Shown here piece by piece: positions 47,126 to 61,600 of a stretch of 64,000 bases of DNA. This DNA is from Triplophysa rosa (taxonomy: Eukaryota; Chordata; Actinopteri; Cypriniformes; Nemacheilidae). The position numbers and the translations under genes were made by a program. Every line of letters starts with the position of its first letter. Positions within the stretch are counted from its first letter, which is position 1. The stretch spans positions 33,035 through 97,034 of the forward strand of contig NW_026634178.1 of NCBI RefSeq assembly GCF_024868665.1, written 5' to 3'. Under the pieces are notes generated by a model. That model was given only the letters and a program-made list of their open reading frames with translations, was not told the origin of the DNA and did no database searches.

Positions 47126-47781
47126 AACTCTTATTATGAAAACGGCGGCGGTACAGAGTGGAGTGAACGTCACAAGCAGCGGAGGATAAAGGCGTGTGCA
47201 TTAACATGACATCTGCATCTTTGCCATTCTTTGTTATAAATGCAGTTTACGTAATATGATGCGGGAGCGATACAAGACCCTTTCCCGTCCACTGTAAAAA
47301 GTTTAGTCTGCGTTCACCCCTCGTCACACACTGTTAACTAACTTAACGTAGTTGTTGACCTCCAGCAAAATGAAAGCACACCAATGACGGCATACTTTAG
47401 AAAACGATCACGAAGTCAGGACGAGGAACCAGTGACTCATCCCATTTTATATCGAGGACAGTACCCAGAATACTGTACTGCTATAAAACATGTCATTGTT
47501 TCAAGAAAATGGAGCCTTTGTTTATTCAAAGATCTGTTCTAGTGTATGACAGGGTGTTGTACGTTGGCGTCACATCATGTGGTTGTGCAGCCTGCGGCTA
47601 ACCAATCTGTCATAACTTAAAGGGAAAGGACTAGTTTAATTATAAACTTGTTTACAGTATGAATGCATATGAATATAATTATAAATGACCAATACTAGAT
47701 AGAAATGAGTATTTGCTGATTGAAGGATTTTAATAATGCATTTATTTCTCCAGCAACAGATAATTGTATTTAAGACATTCA

Positions 47782-47967
47782 TTATTCTGCATCGATGCAT
47801 GCACGTGTAACCGAATCTACTGGCCCCTCGAACCGGGTCTGTCCGGCATGGGAGTCGGGCGATCTAACGAGGAGGCTAAAGACCGCAGAGGTCGGGGAGT
47901 GAGGTTTACACACTGCACAGCTCTTCACTAGCTGGCCTCTGTTACACATGACAATGAATATAATCAT
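47782..47967 (-). other. GC-rich tRNA-like block, second copy
   Basis: Nearly identical to 6899-7084, keeping the A-box-like TAGCCTCCTCG and B-box-like CCCGGTTCGAGGGG on the minus strand. Confidence 0.4.
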
Positions 47968-49155
47968 ATACAGGGCCTAGTAATGAAACAGCTTGTAACA
48001 CGCAACAACAACTTCAGATGGAATACATTAATACATTACATTATGTCTATACATAATAAATATATAAAGCATGCATATATACATACATCAAAAAATGACT
48101 AAATGTAATACATCTCACCATTGTTTTGACATGACATAATGGTTCTTGTTGTTTTGTAGCATCTTACAGTTTTTCCAACTTTCTTGACACATTTCACAGC
48201 CCTCTAAAAACTTTGTTACATTCCAGATGAAAAGTTACCTAATGGCTTGAAATACTGTGACGAAATAAACAATTTACAAATAATACAAACATGTATTTAA
48301 AGTGACATTTACAAAATTGTTTACAGACATTAAGGGGCGATTTAACGAAAAGGGATTATTTTAAGATAATTAAATTAGGACTAGACTTCCCTGTGAAAGC
48401 ATGCCCTTTATACAAAGTTATGTTACACTACAGGTGAAATGTTTAGAGTCATTAGACTGAAATATTTCTTGTAAAAATAATAAATAATTATTTTATACTA
48501 ATTTTAACTGCTTTGTCTTACTTTTGTAGACAGAAATAGTGCCAACATTTGAATTCACTTCATTACAAAACTCAAAATGGATGACTTGGAGTGAATAATG
48601 AAGAAAAAAGGACCCATAAGAGCTCAAAGTAGATAGGAATTTATTTAGTTTTAAAAAGCATTGCAGGGTTAAGGTTGATATAATGCCAAGAATTCAATAT
48701 TTCAAGATATAGGCAAAAGGTTACAGCTTTAAAGATGCTAAAAATAATATTTTTTGGTTTATTTTTGGATTGCTTTAGTCACAACACAGTTAAATTGTGT
48801 TATTCAATAGTTTTGAGGAGTTTACTTTTATTTAATAAAGAAAAAAATATTAATACAGAATGAGTGGGTGATCATAAACGTTCCTAAACCAGTAGTGTAC
48901 ACATGTTGACAAACAAGAAAAAAAATTCTAGAATCTTCATGGAAGTTCATGAGGAACATACTTTTATAATAGACATTATACAGCTAAATATTTATAAATA
49001 GTATATACTGAACATCTATAGTTTTTGATGACAGTCTTAGAGAGTAAATATTTTGTGATTTTTAAGGTCCTACTTTGGATTATGGAGTGTCCAACAACAA
49101 GTTTACGTACATAAATGGTGTAAAAACACTTTCATTTTCTAATAATAGGCAGTTA

Positions 49156-50506
49156 TAGGCTTGTTCGAGATGCGCCTTGCCGCGCATGAAAAGAAGACGT
49201 GAGCAGGCGGCTGCAGTAAGGGGAGGAGTGAAAACAGCACAGGACACTTCCCAAATCGTGCTGTCGAGTCGACTGGAAACGTCAGCAATGGAATAGATCG
49301 TGTTCGCATTTTTTATCGCAACTGAGTTTAAAAGCGAGAAATTATATTATATAAAATATATTAGACAAAGTCTCAGCCAGTCAAGTCTGAAAGAAAGAAT
49401 TTAGATCTTTACTTTGACAAACGAATGCTTAAACATACATCCTATTTAAAGTTTCCAGTTTATCCCAAAAATCTAAGAAATTCCTTTAAAAACTGTATGT
49501 GATATTTATCCTTCTGGAGAGTTTATTATTGTGTAAATTCGGTAACTCATTTCCAGAAACCACAGAGCATATTTTCTTTCAGAGCATATGTTTCTATCAT
49601 TCCTGGACAAAGTACAATAATTGTGGTTAAATTTAACATGTCGTTTATATAAAATTAAATATGGAAACTGTGAAAAAGGAGGTTGAAGGTTTTTTATTTA
49701 TTAATAACTTACTTTTTTATCTTAGAATTTTATTTCCAAGTGTAATTTTTAAATCACCCTGTTGATAGTATTTAAGAATTATTTGGGACAATATTCAAAA
49801 ACGCTGTCTTAAGCAAATAATAAAAAGCTGGAATTTTGTTAGACTTATTCGATAATATAAATGATAATTTCTTGTGTTGTATTTATTCATATGGATGGAT
49901 TGAAATTTTAGATTTTTTTTCTTTCTTTTTTGTCTTTGTTGTTTGGTTTGTATTATCTTTTATATTTTTTTCTTGTCTTAGCCCCTCTTAAAATGGATGT
50001 TTTTGAATGTAAACTGTATACTGTTTTGTAATGTTTTTGTTATAGCCTACTTTAATAAAAAAGCGCTTTTTATCGCAGATGAAATCGATGCAATTCAGTT
50101 GCCACTGCTTCTACGTGAAGGTGGTTATGAGGACAATATATTTCACAGAGGTGTGTTTTTCCACATATAAATCACACACAAAAAACTACTTCGGTTAATG
50201 GACTTATTAATGGAACACTTAAGCAAAAAGATATCAGCTGACATTCTCGCCAATTGAGCATTTAAGCTGTGTCGATAGCAAGTCGTTTCCCATCGTGCTT
50301 TTCATCAACGCAGTCGGGGGAAGCAACTGCGCTGGCCTGCGGATTTCGGCCAGGCCGCTTGCCCCTGCGAGAGTTTTTTGGCACACGTCAGCATGACATC
50401 AGAGAAAGGCGGACGTAACTCGGACACATTTCTAACCGGCATGCATCTTGCGCTGAATCACTTTTAATAGATTCTTAGCAGAATTTGTCCATCTCGAACA
50501 AGCCTA
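49156..50506. mobile_element. TIR DNA transposon, non-autonomous
   Basis: TAGGCTTGTTCGAGATG and its inverse CATCTCGAACAAGCCTA enclose 1351 bp, consistent with GGCTTG ends flanked by TA. No transposase frame was recognised. Its left part is also in block A at 9316, so it predates the duplication. Confidence 0.75.
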
Positions 50507-52325
50507 ATGTTACCTTACTTCTTGACTGACTCTCAACTGTCTAATCCGTTTCTTTCGGTCAGCCCACTCTGATCTGATTGGTCAGATGGTCTAGTCTGCT
50601 GTGAGATTGGTAAATATTACACGAGATTAGTAAGAATTACACGGCGTGACGCAAATATGACCCGGAACTGAAATTAGAATGACAGACGACTCGTTCGCGT
50701 GATTCAGAGTCGACTCCTTTTTTCCCAAGCCAATACGCATACATACATTCACACACAGCAACATTACACACTGCATGAAATGTAATTTTAAAGACATTGC
50801 AATAGAGTAAAAGTAAAAATGAAAAAACTACTCAAATAGCTAGTTACTAGTTACCTTGTATCTGATTAAATACTATTCATAAAATTATCTTTTACTAATA
50901 CCAATATTTTAAGATGATATTTTATTAAATATTTTTAATTATTGTTCTTATCATAAGCATATATCTTTGCAATACACACACAGAGAGACTAACAGACGAA
51001 CACAGAAGAGACAAGCATTTCTTTAAATTTCATCTAGTTCCAATGTCAATGTAGCTTACACAACAGTATGTAGAATAATAGACCATGTCAAACTAAAGTG
51101 AACCTGCAGAGTTTTGCGTTTACAATGAACTAAACTAAACTCAGAGCATTTCCTAAGATGATCTAGAACATCTGCAGTGCTCTCTAATATGAAATACAAA
51201 CTGATTTCAGACAAAACTCATGTTTTCTCATGTTGTCACATGTGTGTGGTGAAAAGCTCTTACTTGTAAACAAACAGTAAACAGTGAACCACACGCCCAT
51301 CAACAAGTTTCCTTTCTTCTATTCTTCAAATGTATATTTCTGCAAGCCCACATCTCTGTGTCTAACAGGTCGCGCGTATGTTGCTGTGTTTGACGAAAAG
51401 GTCGCGCGGGCAGGCGCGCGCATATGGCGGGCATTTATCATTGCTGGCAAACATAACGCATTTGCAGTTTTGGTTTGATATAGATTCATATCCCCTTTGT
51501 CCAACGCTCTTTGTGTTCTGCATGTTGTTGTTTCCCGCTACGAGGAGTGAGTCACCCGCCGTTTCAGGTGATTCAGATCGCTGAACAAATCATTTGAACT
51601 GATTCGTGAACCTAATCAGACGGTTTTGCCCATTGTTCAATTAATGCTTTCAAAAGAATCAATCACTCGGGAATGCAACAGTGAAAAGAGACGACAACTT
51701 TGAAATAAACAACGCATTTTAAAATGCATATTTTAAAATGAAGTAACGAAGGAACGTCACGCACTGTAACGGAGTAAAAGTACAGATTTTCTATTAGAAA
51801 TATACTCAAGTAAGAGTAAAATTACCTGTGAGATTTTAGGTTTTGCCTGTGTCCCACACCTGGTATTCCACATAGTTTTATGCTATATCCTGTTTATGTT
51901 ATTGATCACTTATAAGTGTCACTGAGAATTACGACTTGAAGTGGCTGTACCAGTATCAGGATGTTCCAGATATAGAGAACACAGAACTCACATAATGCTA
52001 ACCTAAGCAAAAAGTACTAACATTTATGTTTCATGATTTTCCATCTACCGAAGTGTCTGGGTCAGAGCATTACATCATTTCCTCATTTATTCCTATATAT
52101 TGGACATGTCCTCAATAAACATTTGACTTTGACACAGACACAGAAGTGCAGTTCACTCATTCTTGGTCCCTGGATCCAGAGCTTCTGGGTGTTCCATTGA
52201 CTGACTACGACTTTCAACCTAGACAAAATTAATATCTTACAGTACCGACTTTTAATTTTACTTTAAAAGTACATATTTTCCTAAATGTTACTCAAGTAAA
52301 TGTAACGAAGTAAATGTAGTGCGTT
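50507..52325. other. repeat-rich 3' flank of tnfaip2 copy B, missing from block A
   Basis: Contains broken phrases of a TE found widely in fish (AAAAGTACAGATTTTCTATT near 51780, TTACTCAAGTAAATGTAACG near 52290) and otherwise no gene. GC-rich patch at 51360-51430 without a supported frame. Confidence 0.45.
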
Positions 52326-52554
52326 AGTTGCGCATCGAAGACCCGTCAACTAATAATTGAATATATCTTCATATGATATATCAGGCCACTTCATCCTCCC
52401 ACTATAATACATCGGGGGTGTGAAAAATATTCACCTGAGCTGTTTTTACAGTGTTTTGAGCATGCTCCTGCGACACCACTTCCATTGTTTTCCACTAGCC
52501 AGCTAATAAAACAGAAGTTTCAAGACAAGTACGTCACATCGTTTTCTTCCACGT

Positions 52555-52634
52555 TAAAAAATAAGGTGGATAAAAAAAGAATAATAAAAAAATAAGGTGG
52601 ATAAAAAATAATAATAAAAAAAAAGGTGGATAAA
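52555..52634. repeat. short tandem repeat in the tnfaip2 copy B 3' UTR
   Basis: Same three A-rich units with AAGGTGGATAAA as at 12698-12779, again just after the stop codon on the transcript strand. Confidence 0.8.
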
Positions 52635-52639
52635 GGCAC

Positions 52640-55600
52640 TTATAGGATTTTCTTTTTCACAATTACTTTAGAAAAGAAGGAAGATGAAGACTCAGCATTC
52701 AGAATGCTCCTGTTGTCCCTCAAACACCCTTTGATCTTGCGCAGATCTGAACTCGAAAGGTTGGTCTTCAGGTTCAAGACAGCGAGAATATGCTGCTCAC
52801 TAGCAGAGAATAAAAACAAAAATGATTATTGAAGCGTCTCACAAAGCAATGCGTAAACATTATGACTGTTGCTTGTTACGTGCAGGGAGATCAAGTTTTT
52901 AATGTCATCATGAAATTTGCCACAAAGTCTTGATTTCGTTTTTGGGGTATAATAGAATAGATTGTTCAGAAAACAGGTTATTTTTCACATATTTGACATT
53001 ATTGCAGCACCTCTATTCCCATGTGTTTGTTGGATCAATCTCACTGAGAATTTGGAATGCGTTTGTTGGATAAGTGTGAAGACTAACCTCAAATCAGGAA
53101 AGTCTTTTACTAGACTGACAATCTCAAGTTGTAGACTCCCAGGGTCCTGAAGCCTCAGAATCTCAGATAACTTTGGCAGTATTTCAGGAAGCCATTCCTC
53201 TTTTGACCCCTTGTGAAAAGAATATAGATTTGAGAGGCACATAAAAAATATACTGTACTTATGCAGTTCTATGGTCTTTACAGAAACTTTGAATAGATTC
53301 TGTTTTGCTACAATTCATTTTGTTCTTGTAAACAAAGAAAACTACATTTTACATTGAGTATAGATCAATATTTGGTCTGTGAATGACTGTTTGTCATATT
53401 GTGTCTAAAACTATAGTACCAGACTACTGTATGTTACTAGCAGCTACTAGCAGCAAGTCAAGCAGAAAACATACAATAGTTTCTACATTTCAAATCATAC
53501 AAATACCAGACTAAAATATTTTAAAAAATTAAGCATTGAGGGGCAGTTTCCTGGACAAGGATTATTTTAAACCAGGACTAGGCCTAGTTAAATTAGGATA
53601 TTTAAGTCGTTTTTAAAGACATACTTTACAAAGAAACATTACTGGTGTGCATCTTGAGACAAAACAATGGCACTGATGTATTAAGATATTCCAGTGCAAA
53701 TTGTTTTCGATCAAGACACCACTTACATTTAAGTAAGTCTGAGACTAGGCTTAAACCCTGTCCAGGAAACCACCCCGTAGAGATTACAGGTTTTTATTTT
53801 AAAAAATAAACCATCTCTTTTGGTGTCAAAGTGTCTTTATACAGAACATCCTCATTGAAACCCAGAGACTTTTGAAACCTTTCTAAAGCACAAATTGAGA
53901 GGGAAACTATTGTTTACTCCTATTCAGACAGAGATTCGGAGGAAAAACAGAGTGGACTATTTTATATGACGCTGAAAGTATTTAAACAGCTATGACATCC
54001 ACATGTGTCCTACTTTCTCATCCAAAATTCCAGATGTTCCAGAAGGAACAGAGAGATTTTGGAATTGTGTGTTGGAATGCAAACAAAATTATTATGGGCT
54101 TTCCCTTTTGGAATTCTATAAAGTAAAATCACATGATTGCACATGGGGTGTTCATCTACACATGTGGTTGTGCTCTTACCGCTTCGGCAAACACAGAGCA
54201 GATTATTTGGCTGTCTTTGCACATTAAATCTGCAGTTTGTTCCTGCTTTGATTTCTCTCTCAGCTTCAGTTTTCTCTTCATCATTCGCCTCACATACTCG
54301 ACCATTACTTCAACATGCAGCTCGCCCACAAGTTCCTATGTACACAGACAAACACAGGATCTTAAGATATACCGGAGCCACAAAACTACACTATTTGGGA
54401 ATTTATACACACTTGAACCACTCAAAAATTCTTTGCATGACATAATAAAATATAAAATAGACATTTGCAGATATCATGAACAGTTTTCATAATTTACTTC
54501 ACCTTCCCTTTGCACTTACTTTTAACCATCTAGTCTCAAAGTAATTTCATCATTGAGCAATTAATCAAATATTATGCATGTTACAGAACTTTCAAAAACC
54601 ATAACTGTACAACAATCTATATTTATAAAAAGATTGTATGTGATAGCGCTTCTGACCTCACGGCAGACAGGCTTCAGCTGTTTCAGATTATCTATGTGAT
54701 TTTCAAGCTCTTTCACCAGCCCCTGTATTACGTCATCGTGGTCTGCTAACCAGGCTTGAGTCCAAATCTTACGGTACAGTGGCTGTGCAGAAATAACAGA
54801 GAGAAAAATGTGGTTAATTCCTAATAAAATTTTTACATTTCAAAACTATTCAACTGACTAAAGTTTAGTAAACACTTAAACTTATTACTAAATGTAATGC
54901 TTGCTTACATTTTTATCTTTAGATTAGGACACTGATCACATAAGGGATAATCCACGGCTAGCTGTGTATTAAAGGATTTTAATACACGAAGAGGCGAATA
55001 ACCAGTTGATGTGAAGCAGAGGGTAGTTGCCTCAGTACAGCTAGCTGTGGATTATCCTGCTAATACCATGGTCATTTGACAAGTTAAAAACAAGGTAAAG
55101 CTGTTATTGATGTTTGCAGTGCAATTAATTTCGGTTAATTTCATCAGTTACGGCAATGATCGCCAATCTGTGCATGTGTGGTATGACTTTCAATGTTTAT
55201 GGGCTTTAATGCACATCTTCGAGCCAATGGGAATCAAGTATTTAGTAGGGCAAAATATCGATACAGCAAACTATCGCAAACTTCGCGATAGTGTATCAAT
55301 ATTCCAACCTCAACCAACAATATTTTTTTAAATCACGTTTTAAAGGAGCAATGTGGGGTTTTTAGGAGGATCTACTGACAGAAATGCAATATAATATACA
55401 AAACTATTTCTTCAGAGGTGTATAAAGACCTTACATATTGAACCGTTATGTTTGTATTACCTTAGAATAAGCTATTTCTATCTACAGTATTTTACAGAAG
55501 TGAGTACACCCCTCACATTTTTGTAAATATTTTATTATATCTTTTCATGTGACAACACAGAAGAAATGACACTTTGCTACAATGTAAATAGTGAGTGTAC

Positions 55601-58600
55601 AGCTTGTATAACAGTGTAAAATTGCTGTCCCCTAAAAATAACTCAACACACAACCATTCATGTCTAAACCGCTGGCAACAAAAGTGAGTACACCCCTAAG
55701 TGAAAATGTCCAAATTGGGCACAATTAGCCATTTTCCCTCCCCGGTGTCATGTGATTCTTTAGTGTTACAAGGTCTCAGGTGTGAATGGGGAGCAGGTGT
55801 GTTAAATTTGGTGTTATCGCTCTCACTCTCTCATACTGGTCACTGGAAGTTCAACATGGCACCTTATGGCAAAGAACTCTCTGGGGATCTGAAAAAAAGA
55901 ATTGTTGCTCTACATAAAGATGGCCTAGGCTATAAGAAGATTGCCAAGACCTTGAAACTGAGCTGCAGCACGGTGGCCAAGACCACACAGCAATTTAACA
56001 GGACAGGTTCCACTCAGAACAGGCCTCGCCATGGTCGACCAAAGAAGTTGAGTGCACGTGCTCAGCGTCATATCCAGAGGTTGTCTTTGGGAAATAGACG
56101 TATGAGTGCTGCCAGCCTTGTTGCAGAGGTTGAGGGGGTGGGGGGTAGGGCTACAACAAACGATTGTTTTGATAATCGATTAATCTATCGATTAATCATT
56201 GATTATTTGGCAGATTAATCAGTAGGTTTTGATCGATTATTCAATATTGAGTTTGACCTTTTTAACTAATAAATAAAACAAGGACATTATTTCAGCTTTT
56301 GAAAATAGCTTTTAGTCAAACTGCTGCTACTGTGTTTTAAATAAGGCAGGGCATTGACAAATCAATTTATTTGGATATATAAAGTAGGTTCTTAGAGTAC
56401 ATACTGATTAAAAATGCATAGCTTGAATGCAATGTAAGTCGCTTTGGATAGAAGTGTATGCTAAATTCATAAATTTAAATGTAAAAAAAGTTTTCCTTAA
56501 GGAAAAACTCAACTAATGATGTAAAAACTGTGCATCAGTACATCACCATACCATTAAACATTAAAATTATAAAACTTATTTGTATACAACTGCATATACT
56601 GTACATTTTTAAATAATGATGTCCTAATAATAACTAATGATTCTAAAGACTGATCAATTACATGAGTTATTTAAGATAAATATAGGCTTCAAAGAAATGC
56701 GAATGGTTTCCATTGAAATACTATTATAAACCATAAACTTCTTTCATTAAAACCGTTACAAAACTCCTTTTTGTAGTTTGTTTCGGGCATTATTCCCACC
56801 AATAGAATTCATCACGCATACCAAAAGACATTAGACCGTTTCCATTAAAACCAATTCAATTACCATAATCCATGACATTTTCTATGGTATTTTGGGCAGG
56901 GTTCTATTGTTTATTCAGCCGGGACGTTTAATCCTCTTATGAGGTACAGATGGAGCATTTTAAATGATACACTTCAGCTTCTAAGAGAACATGTTTTTGG
57001 GTGGTCAAGAGTTTGCAGTATATTTCCTCCTCCCTCACTGCAAAACGCTAGCTCTGTGACTCTGGATGCATTTTAAATTCACAGTAAGGATGTCACATTA
57101 CATTACACACACTTCTGTCAATTTACAATAACACACATGCCAATCAAACGACTACTTGACAACAAAATTATTTGTTGACAATTTTGTTATTGTCGACGTT
57201 ATTGATAATGTTGACTAATCGTTGCAGCCCTTGTGGGGGGTCAGCCTGTCAGTGCTGAGACCATACGTAGCACACTGCATCAAATTGGTCTGTATGGCTG
57301 TCGTCCCAGAATGAAGCCTCTTCTAAAGATGATGCACAAGAAAGCCCGCAAACAGTTTGCTGAAGACAAGCAGACTAAGGACATGGATTACTGGAACCAT
57401 GTCCTGTGGTCTGATGAGACCAAGATAAACTTATTTTGTTCAGATGGTGTCAAGCTTGTGTGGCTGCAACCAGGTGAGGAGTGTGTCTTGCCTACAGCAT
57501 GGTGGTGGAAGTATCATGGTCTGGGGCTGCATGGGTGCTGCCGGCACTGGGGAGCTACAGTTCATTGAGGGAACCATGAATGCCAACATGTACTGTGACA
57601 TACTGAAGCAGAGCATGATCCCCTCCCTTCAGAGACTGGGCCGCAGGGCAGTATTCCAACATGATAACGACCCCAAACACACCTCCAAGACAACCACTGC
57701 CTTGCTAAAGAAGCTAAGGGTAAAGGTGAATACCTAAACCCTGTTGAGCATCTGTGGGGCATCCTCAAACGGAAGGTGGAGGAGCGCAAGGTCTCTAACA
57801 TCCACCAGCTCCGTGATGTCGTCATGGAGGAGTGGAAGAGGACTCCAGTGGCAACCTGTCAAGCTCTGGTGAACTCCATGCCCAAGTGGGTTATAAGGCA
57901 GTGCTGGAAAATAATGGTGGCCACACAAAATATTGACACTTTGGGCCCAATTTGGACATTTTCACTTAGGGGTGTACTCACTTTTGTTGCCAGCGGCTTA
58001 GACATTAATGGCTGTGTGTTGAATTATTTTGAGGGGACAGCAAATTTACACTGTTATACAAGCTGTACACTCAATACTTTACATTGTAGCAAGTGTCATT
58101 TCTTCAGTACACATGAAAAGATATAATAAAATATTTACAAAAATGTGAGGGGTGTACTCACTTCTGTGAGATACTGTACATACAGAGCGCGCCTACATAC
58201 AGTACATTGAATTAGCCACCAAGTTTTGTACAGTAGCCCTAAAAGGACAAACAACTCTACAAAGCGCGTTTCCTCTTCCTCTCCCTCTACCCTGCGGCAC
58301 GTAGTCCGGTTATCCCTGACTTTACAAAGGGGGGAAAACGTCTACTAACTTACTCCTAATGGCTATCTATAGGTGTCAGATCAAACGCCTTTAACAGCGT
58401 TCCTATTAACTGTTAGCTAAGTTAGCTCTGCCCTCAAACGTGCTGTGCAATGCAAGCATGAAATGCTTAGCTTTATCAAAGCTTAGACCACGCAAATAAT
58501 GTAAATGAATAAAATAAGCGAAGACGACACGAGTATATACAATAGGGTTGCCAACTTTGTTACTATGAAATACGGGACAAAATTTGATCTGTGCAGCAGT

Positions 58601-61600
58601 GCTAATTAGCATAGGCAAGACGTCATTGCTTCATATTTGCGTTTACTCTCTAAATGGTTACATACAGTACTGTACAGTATTTAAACATTTTAGCACAACT
58701 AAATGCACAATAAAGCCGTTCTCACTTATATATTTCCCGTTTCTGTTTTCAGACATAAATTAATAAAATAGTAGACTACGCAGACTACGCAAAATAGTAG
58801 ACTACGCGTCCATCTGGGTAACAAACAATGTGCATATGTCCTATAGACAAACTACATTCATGTTGTTATGCGTTTTTCTGTCAAAAGTTTATACCACAAC
58901 ACTGCTTTGTGTGTGCCTCTCTGTCTGTGTGCATGCGTGCGAGTGTGTGTGACACGGAGGTCTGAGGGAGCGTGTGAGTGACTGATGCATGCTTTGCAGA
59001 TTCAGAAACAATGCCGCATTTTGGCCTACTTAATGTAAACTGATGCGCGTCAGAGGGGCTGTGATTAGATGACAGCAGGGGTGGAGCCAGACATTGTGGA
59101 CATTGGGGGTTTAGCCCAATACTATGGGCATCGTCCCCCAAGGAGATTTTTCCCCCATTTATGGCAGCTATATTACTATTTTCTAAGTGTTCTTTGTATT
59201 ATCATTTTAAAACCATAACATAACAAATGATGACAATGGCATTTTCTCTTCTCTTACCTAAAAATAGGCTAAATATGTCTGCTGTAAGCATGTACCTATG
59301 AAGTTACATAAAAAAGGTAGATTAGGAATTTGAAATTAACAGCATTACTAATCTTGAATCTTGAGGCCTGTTAAATAGTTTGCATCTCTGGATCTTACCA
59401 TTTAACATTTTTACTGTAAACCGTTGGCTTTGTTATGTTTGCCTTCTTACATCTCACTACACATTCAGTCATCTCTGTGCTGGAATTCACGCATGGTTTC
59501 TGTTAAGCGCCTGCCTGCCGATTGGCTGAAAGTTCGGTCTTCTTCGGTCTGATTGGCCTCTGTAATTTGATTGGCTGGAATTCCGTAAACCCTGTCTTTT
59601 CTAATTTGATTGGTCAACCTTTTGACATTGACGAACACTAGCCGCTGTTAACGCTGCTGCAGCTGCACAGTAGGGGCACAGAAATCACGAGAACAGCTAG
59701 TAACAAGTTGATTAAAATGATTACTGTTATTATTTGTTTATATCCTAACAGTGCCCACATTGAGCAACGGACCGCAGGCAGACTATTCAGAGTGTTAGCA
59801 TTAATTATTAGCCATTGACCGATAATCTCTGCATCAGTTAAAAGTATTCACATAACAACTATAAATAGACACTTTCAAAGTAATAACAAAGCCACTGTAA
59901 TAATGACCGATTTGAAAAGCGTGTTTACTTTCAGAAGATTCAGCATTTAATTTACCCTTGTTTTAATCTGAACGTCTTCCTCGGTTAGGTTAACGTTACT
60001 GGAGTGGAGGATTTACGAGTTTAAAGCTAAATGCTGCCACCTAGCGTACTGGATGAATTCATTTTAGAAACCTGAAGAGATTCGGGGCTTTGGAAAAAAC
60101 ATTTGTGGCTTGAGCCCCTAAAGCCACCCCCCCCGCTTGCCCCTGGATGACAGGTGTCAGTAATATCACTCGCAAGTGTCTTGATCACCACCACTGCTGC
60201 TGCTGCTGTTGCTTCAATCCGCGGCGCAGTCAATAAACGGGACATGGGAAGTCACGTACGGGACAAATCAGGCAGGCTCAATATCCGGCTAATACGGGAC
60301 GGTTGGCAACCCTAATATACAAGCAGCACACTGGTTCAAGATAAACAATGACTCTCAAAACTGCTCCGTTACACAGCTAATATTACAATAACAACAACAA
60401 CAACATATCTTGGTTATAACAAACAGAAAAAACAATGTTACTCACATACTGATCCAAATCAAAGCAACCTCCTCGGGTGTGATTTTTAGACGATATTTCT
60501 CTCCAACGTCTCTCTGCTGGAAAGTACAAAGTATCTCCATAGATATCTGTGAGTATCTCCGCTAAAACCCTTAGTACCGCTGCTCCCAACGCGTCTCCGC
60601 TGGAAAGTCTTTATAATATAAACGCAGGTCCTAGCTCCTGCCTGACTTATCCTTCTTTTTATACTTAAAATTCCCAGACCCTTTATTTTATGTAATAAAT
60701 AAGACATCACTCTTTCTACAGTCTTTCTAATGCCCGCATGATCTCTTCCCTGCATCAACATGAGAAAACACGCTTCTCAGCCGACAACATCTTTTTGTAC
60801 TGTGGTGGCCACCATCGTGTTTGGACTGAGAGATTGGTTTCATTTCTTAAACTCACAGCTAGTGGCCACTATAAATCCCACTCTAGACCTTTAAACGTCA
60901 TATGGCTATTGTCTCAAAAGTGAGAGTGAGCATGGTGGAAAATAAAAGAGTGCCTTCAGCTTTTAAAGCCGTTGTATGATTAAATATTTCGGAATTTGTA
61001 TATCCATGACCCTATCATGACCCATCTATCACAATATGTATCATATTGTGTTTCCCTGCCAATAAACTATTCAGACAGACCATGGTATAAATTTATACAA
61101 ATGTATTTTTATTGAAAGTAGCTTGAGGTACATCAGTAACTTTCTTTACTAACCTTTAGATCGGTGTGAATTCGACTGAGAAAATATTTGTGACAAATTG
61201 TTTTGACGTTTGCTATTGTGGATAAACATGCTGTTTTAGTCTCCTCTGGGAACAGATTTTCTGCCTTTTGTACATAATCCCTGAGAATATAGAAGCATAA
61301 TGGCTTTTACAGTATGATTTTTGTTTGTTATTAACAGATTGCTTGTTTACAGATATCAACTAGTTTATATGAGCAACACACAATAATGCAAATATGATGC
61401 ATGTCACAACTGTTTTGCATAATTGTTTCTTACAGGTCAAGCAACTAAAGAGTAAAGAGTTACATATATATTTATAGACGTTTCATCGGACGCATGCGCA
61501 TGGGCCGAAGTTAACTTCTGGTCTGTGTTTGGTTATAACAATTTATACTATATTTAATTTATAAAATCATTTATATTAATGTTTTATTATATGAATTGTA

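Larger units (their letters stand above)
55485..58176 (+). mobile_element. Tc1/mariner element, split by an hAT element
   Basis: The ends CAGTATTTTACAGAAGTGAG and CTCACTTCTGTGAGATACTG are flanked by TA. Subterminal GAGTACACCCCT repeats occur at both ends, with outer and inner inverted copies as in IR/DR-type Tc1 elements. The length without the inserted hAT element (56146-57232) and one target duplication is about 1.6 kb, normal for Tc1. Confidence 0.95.
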
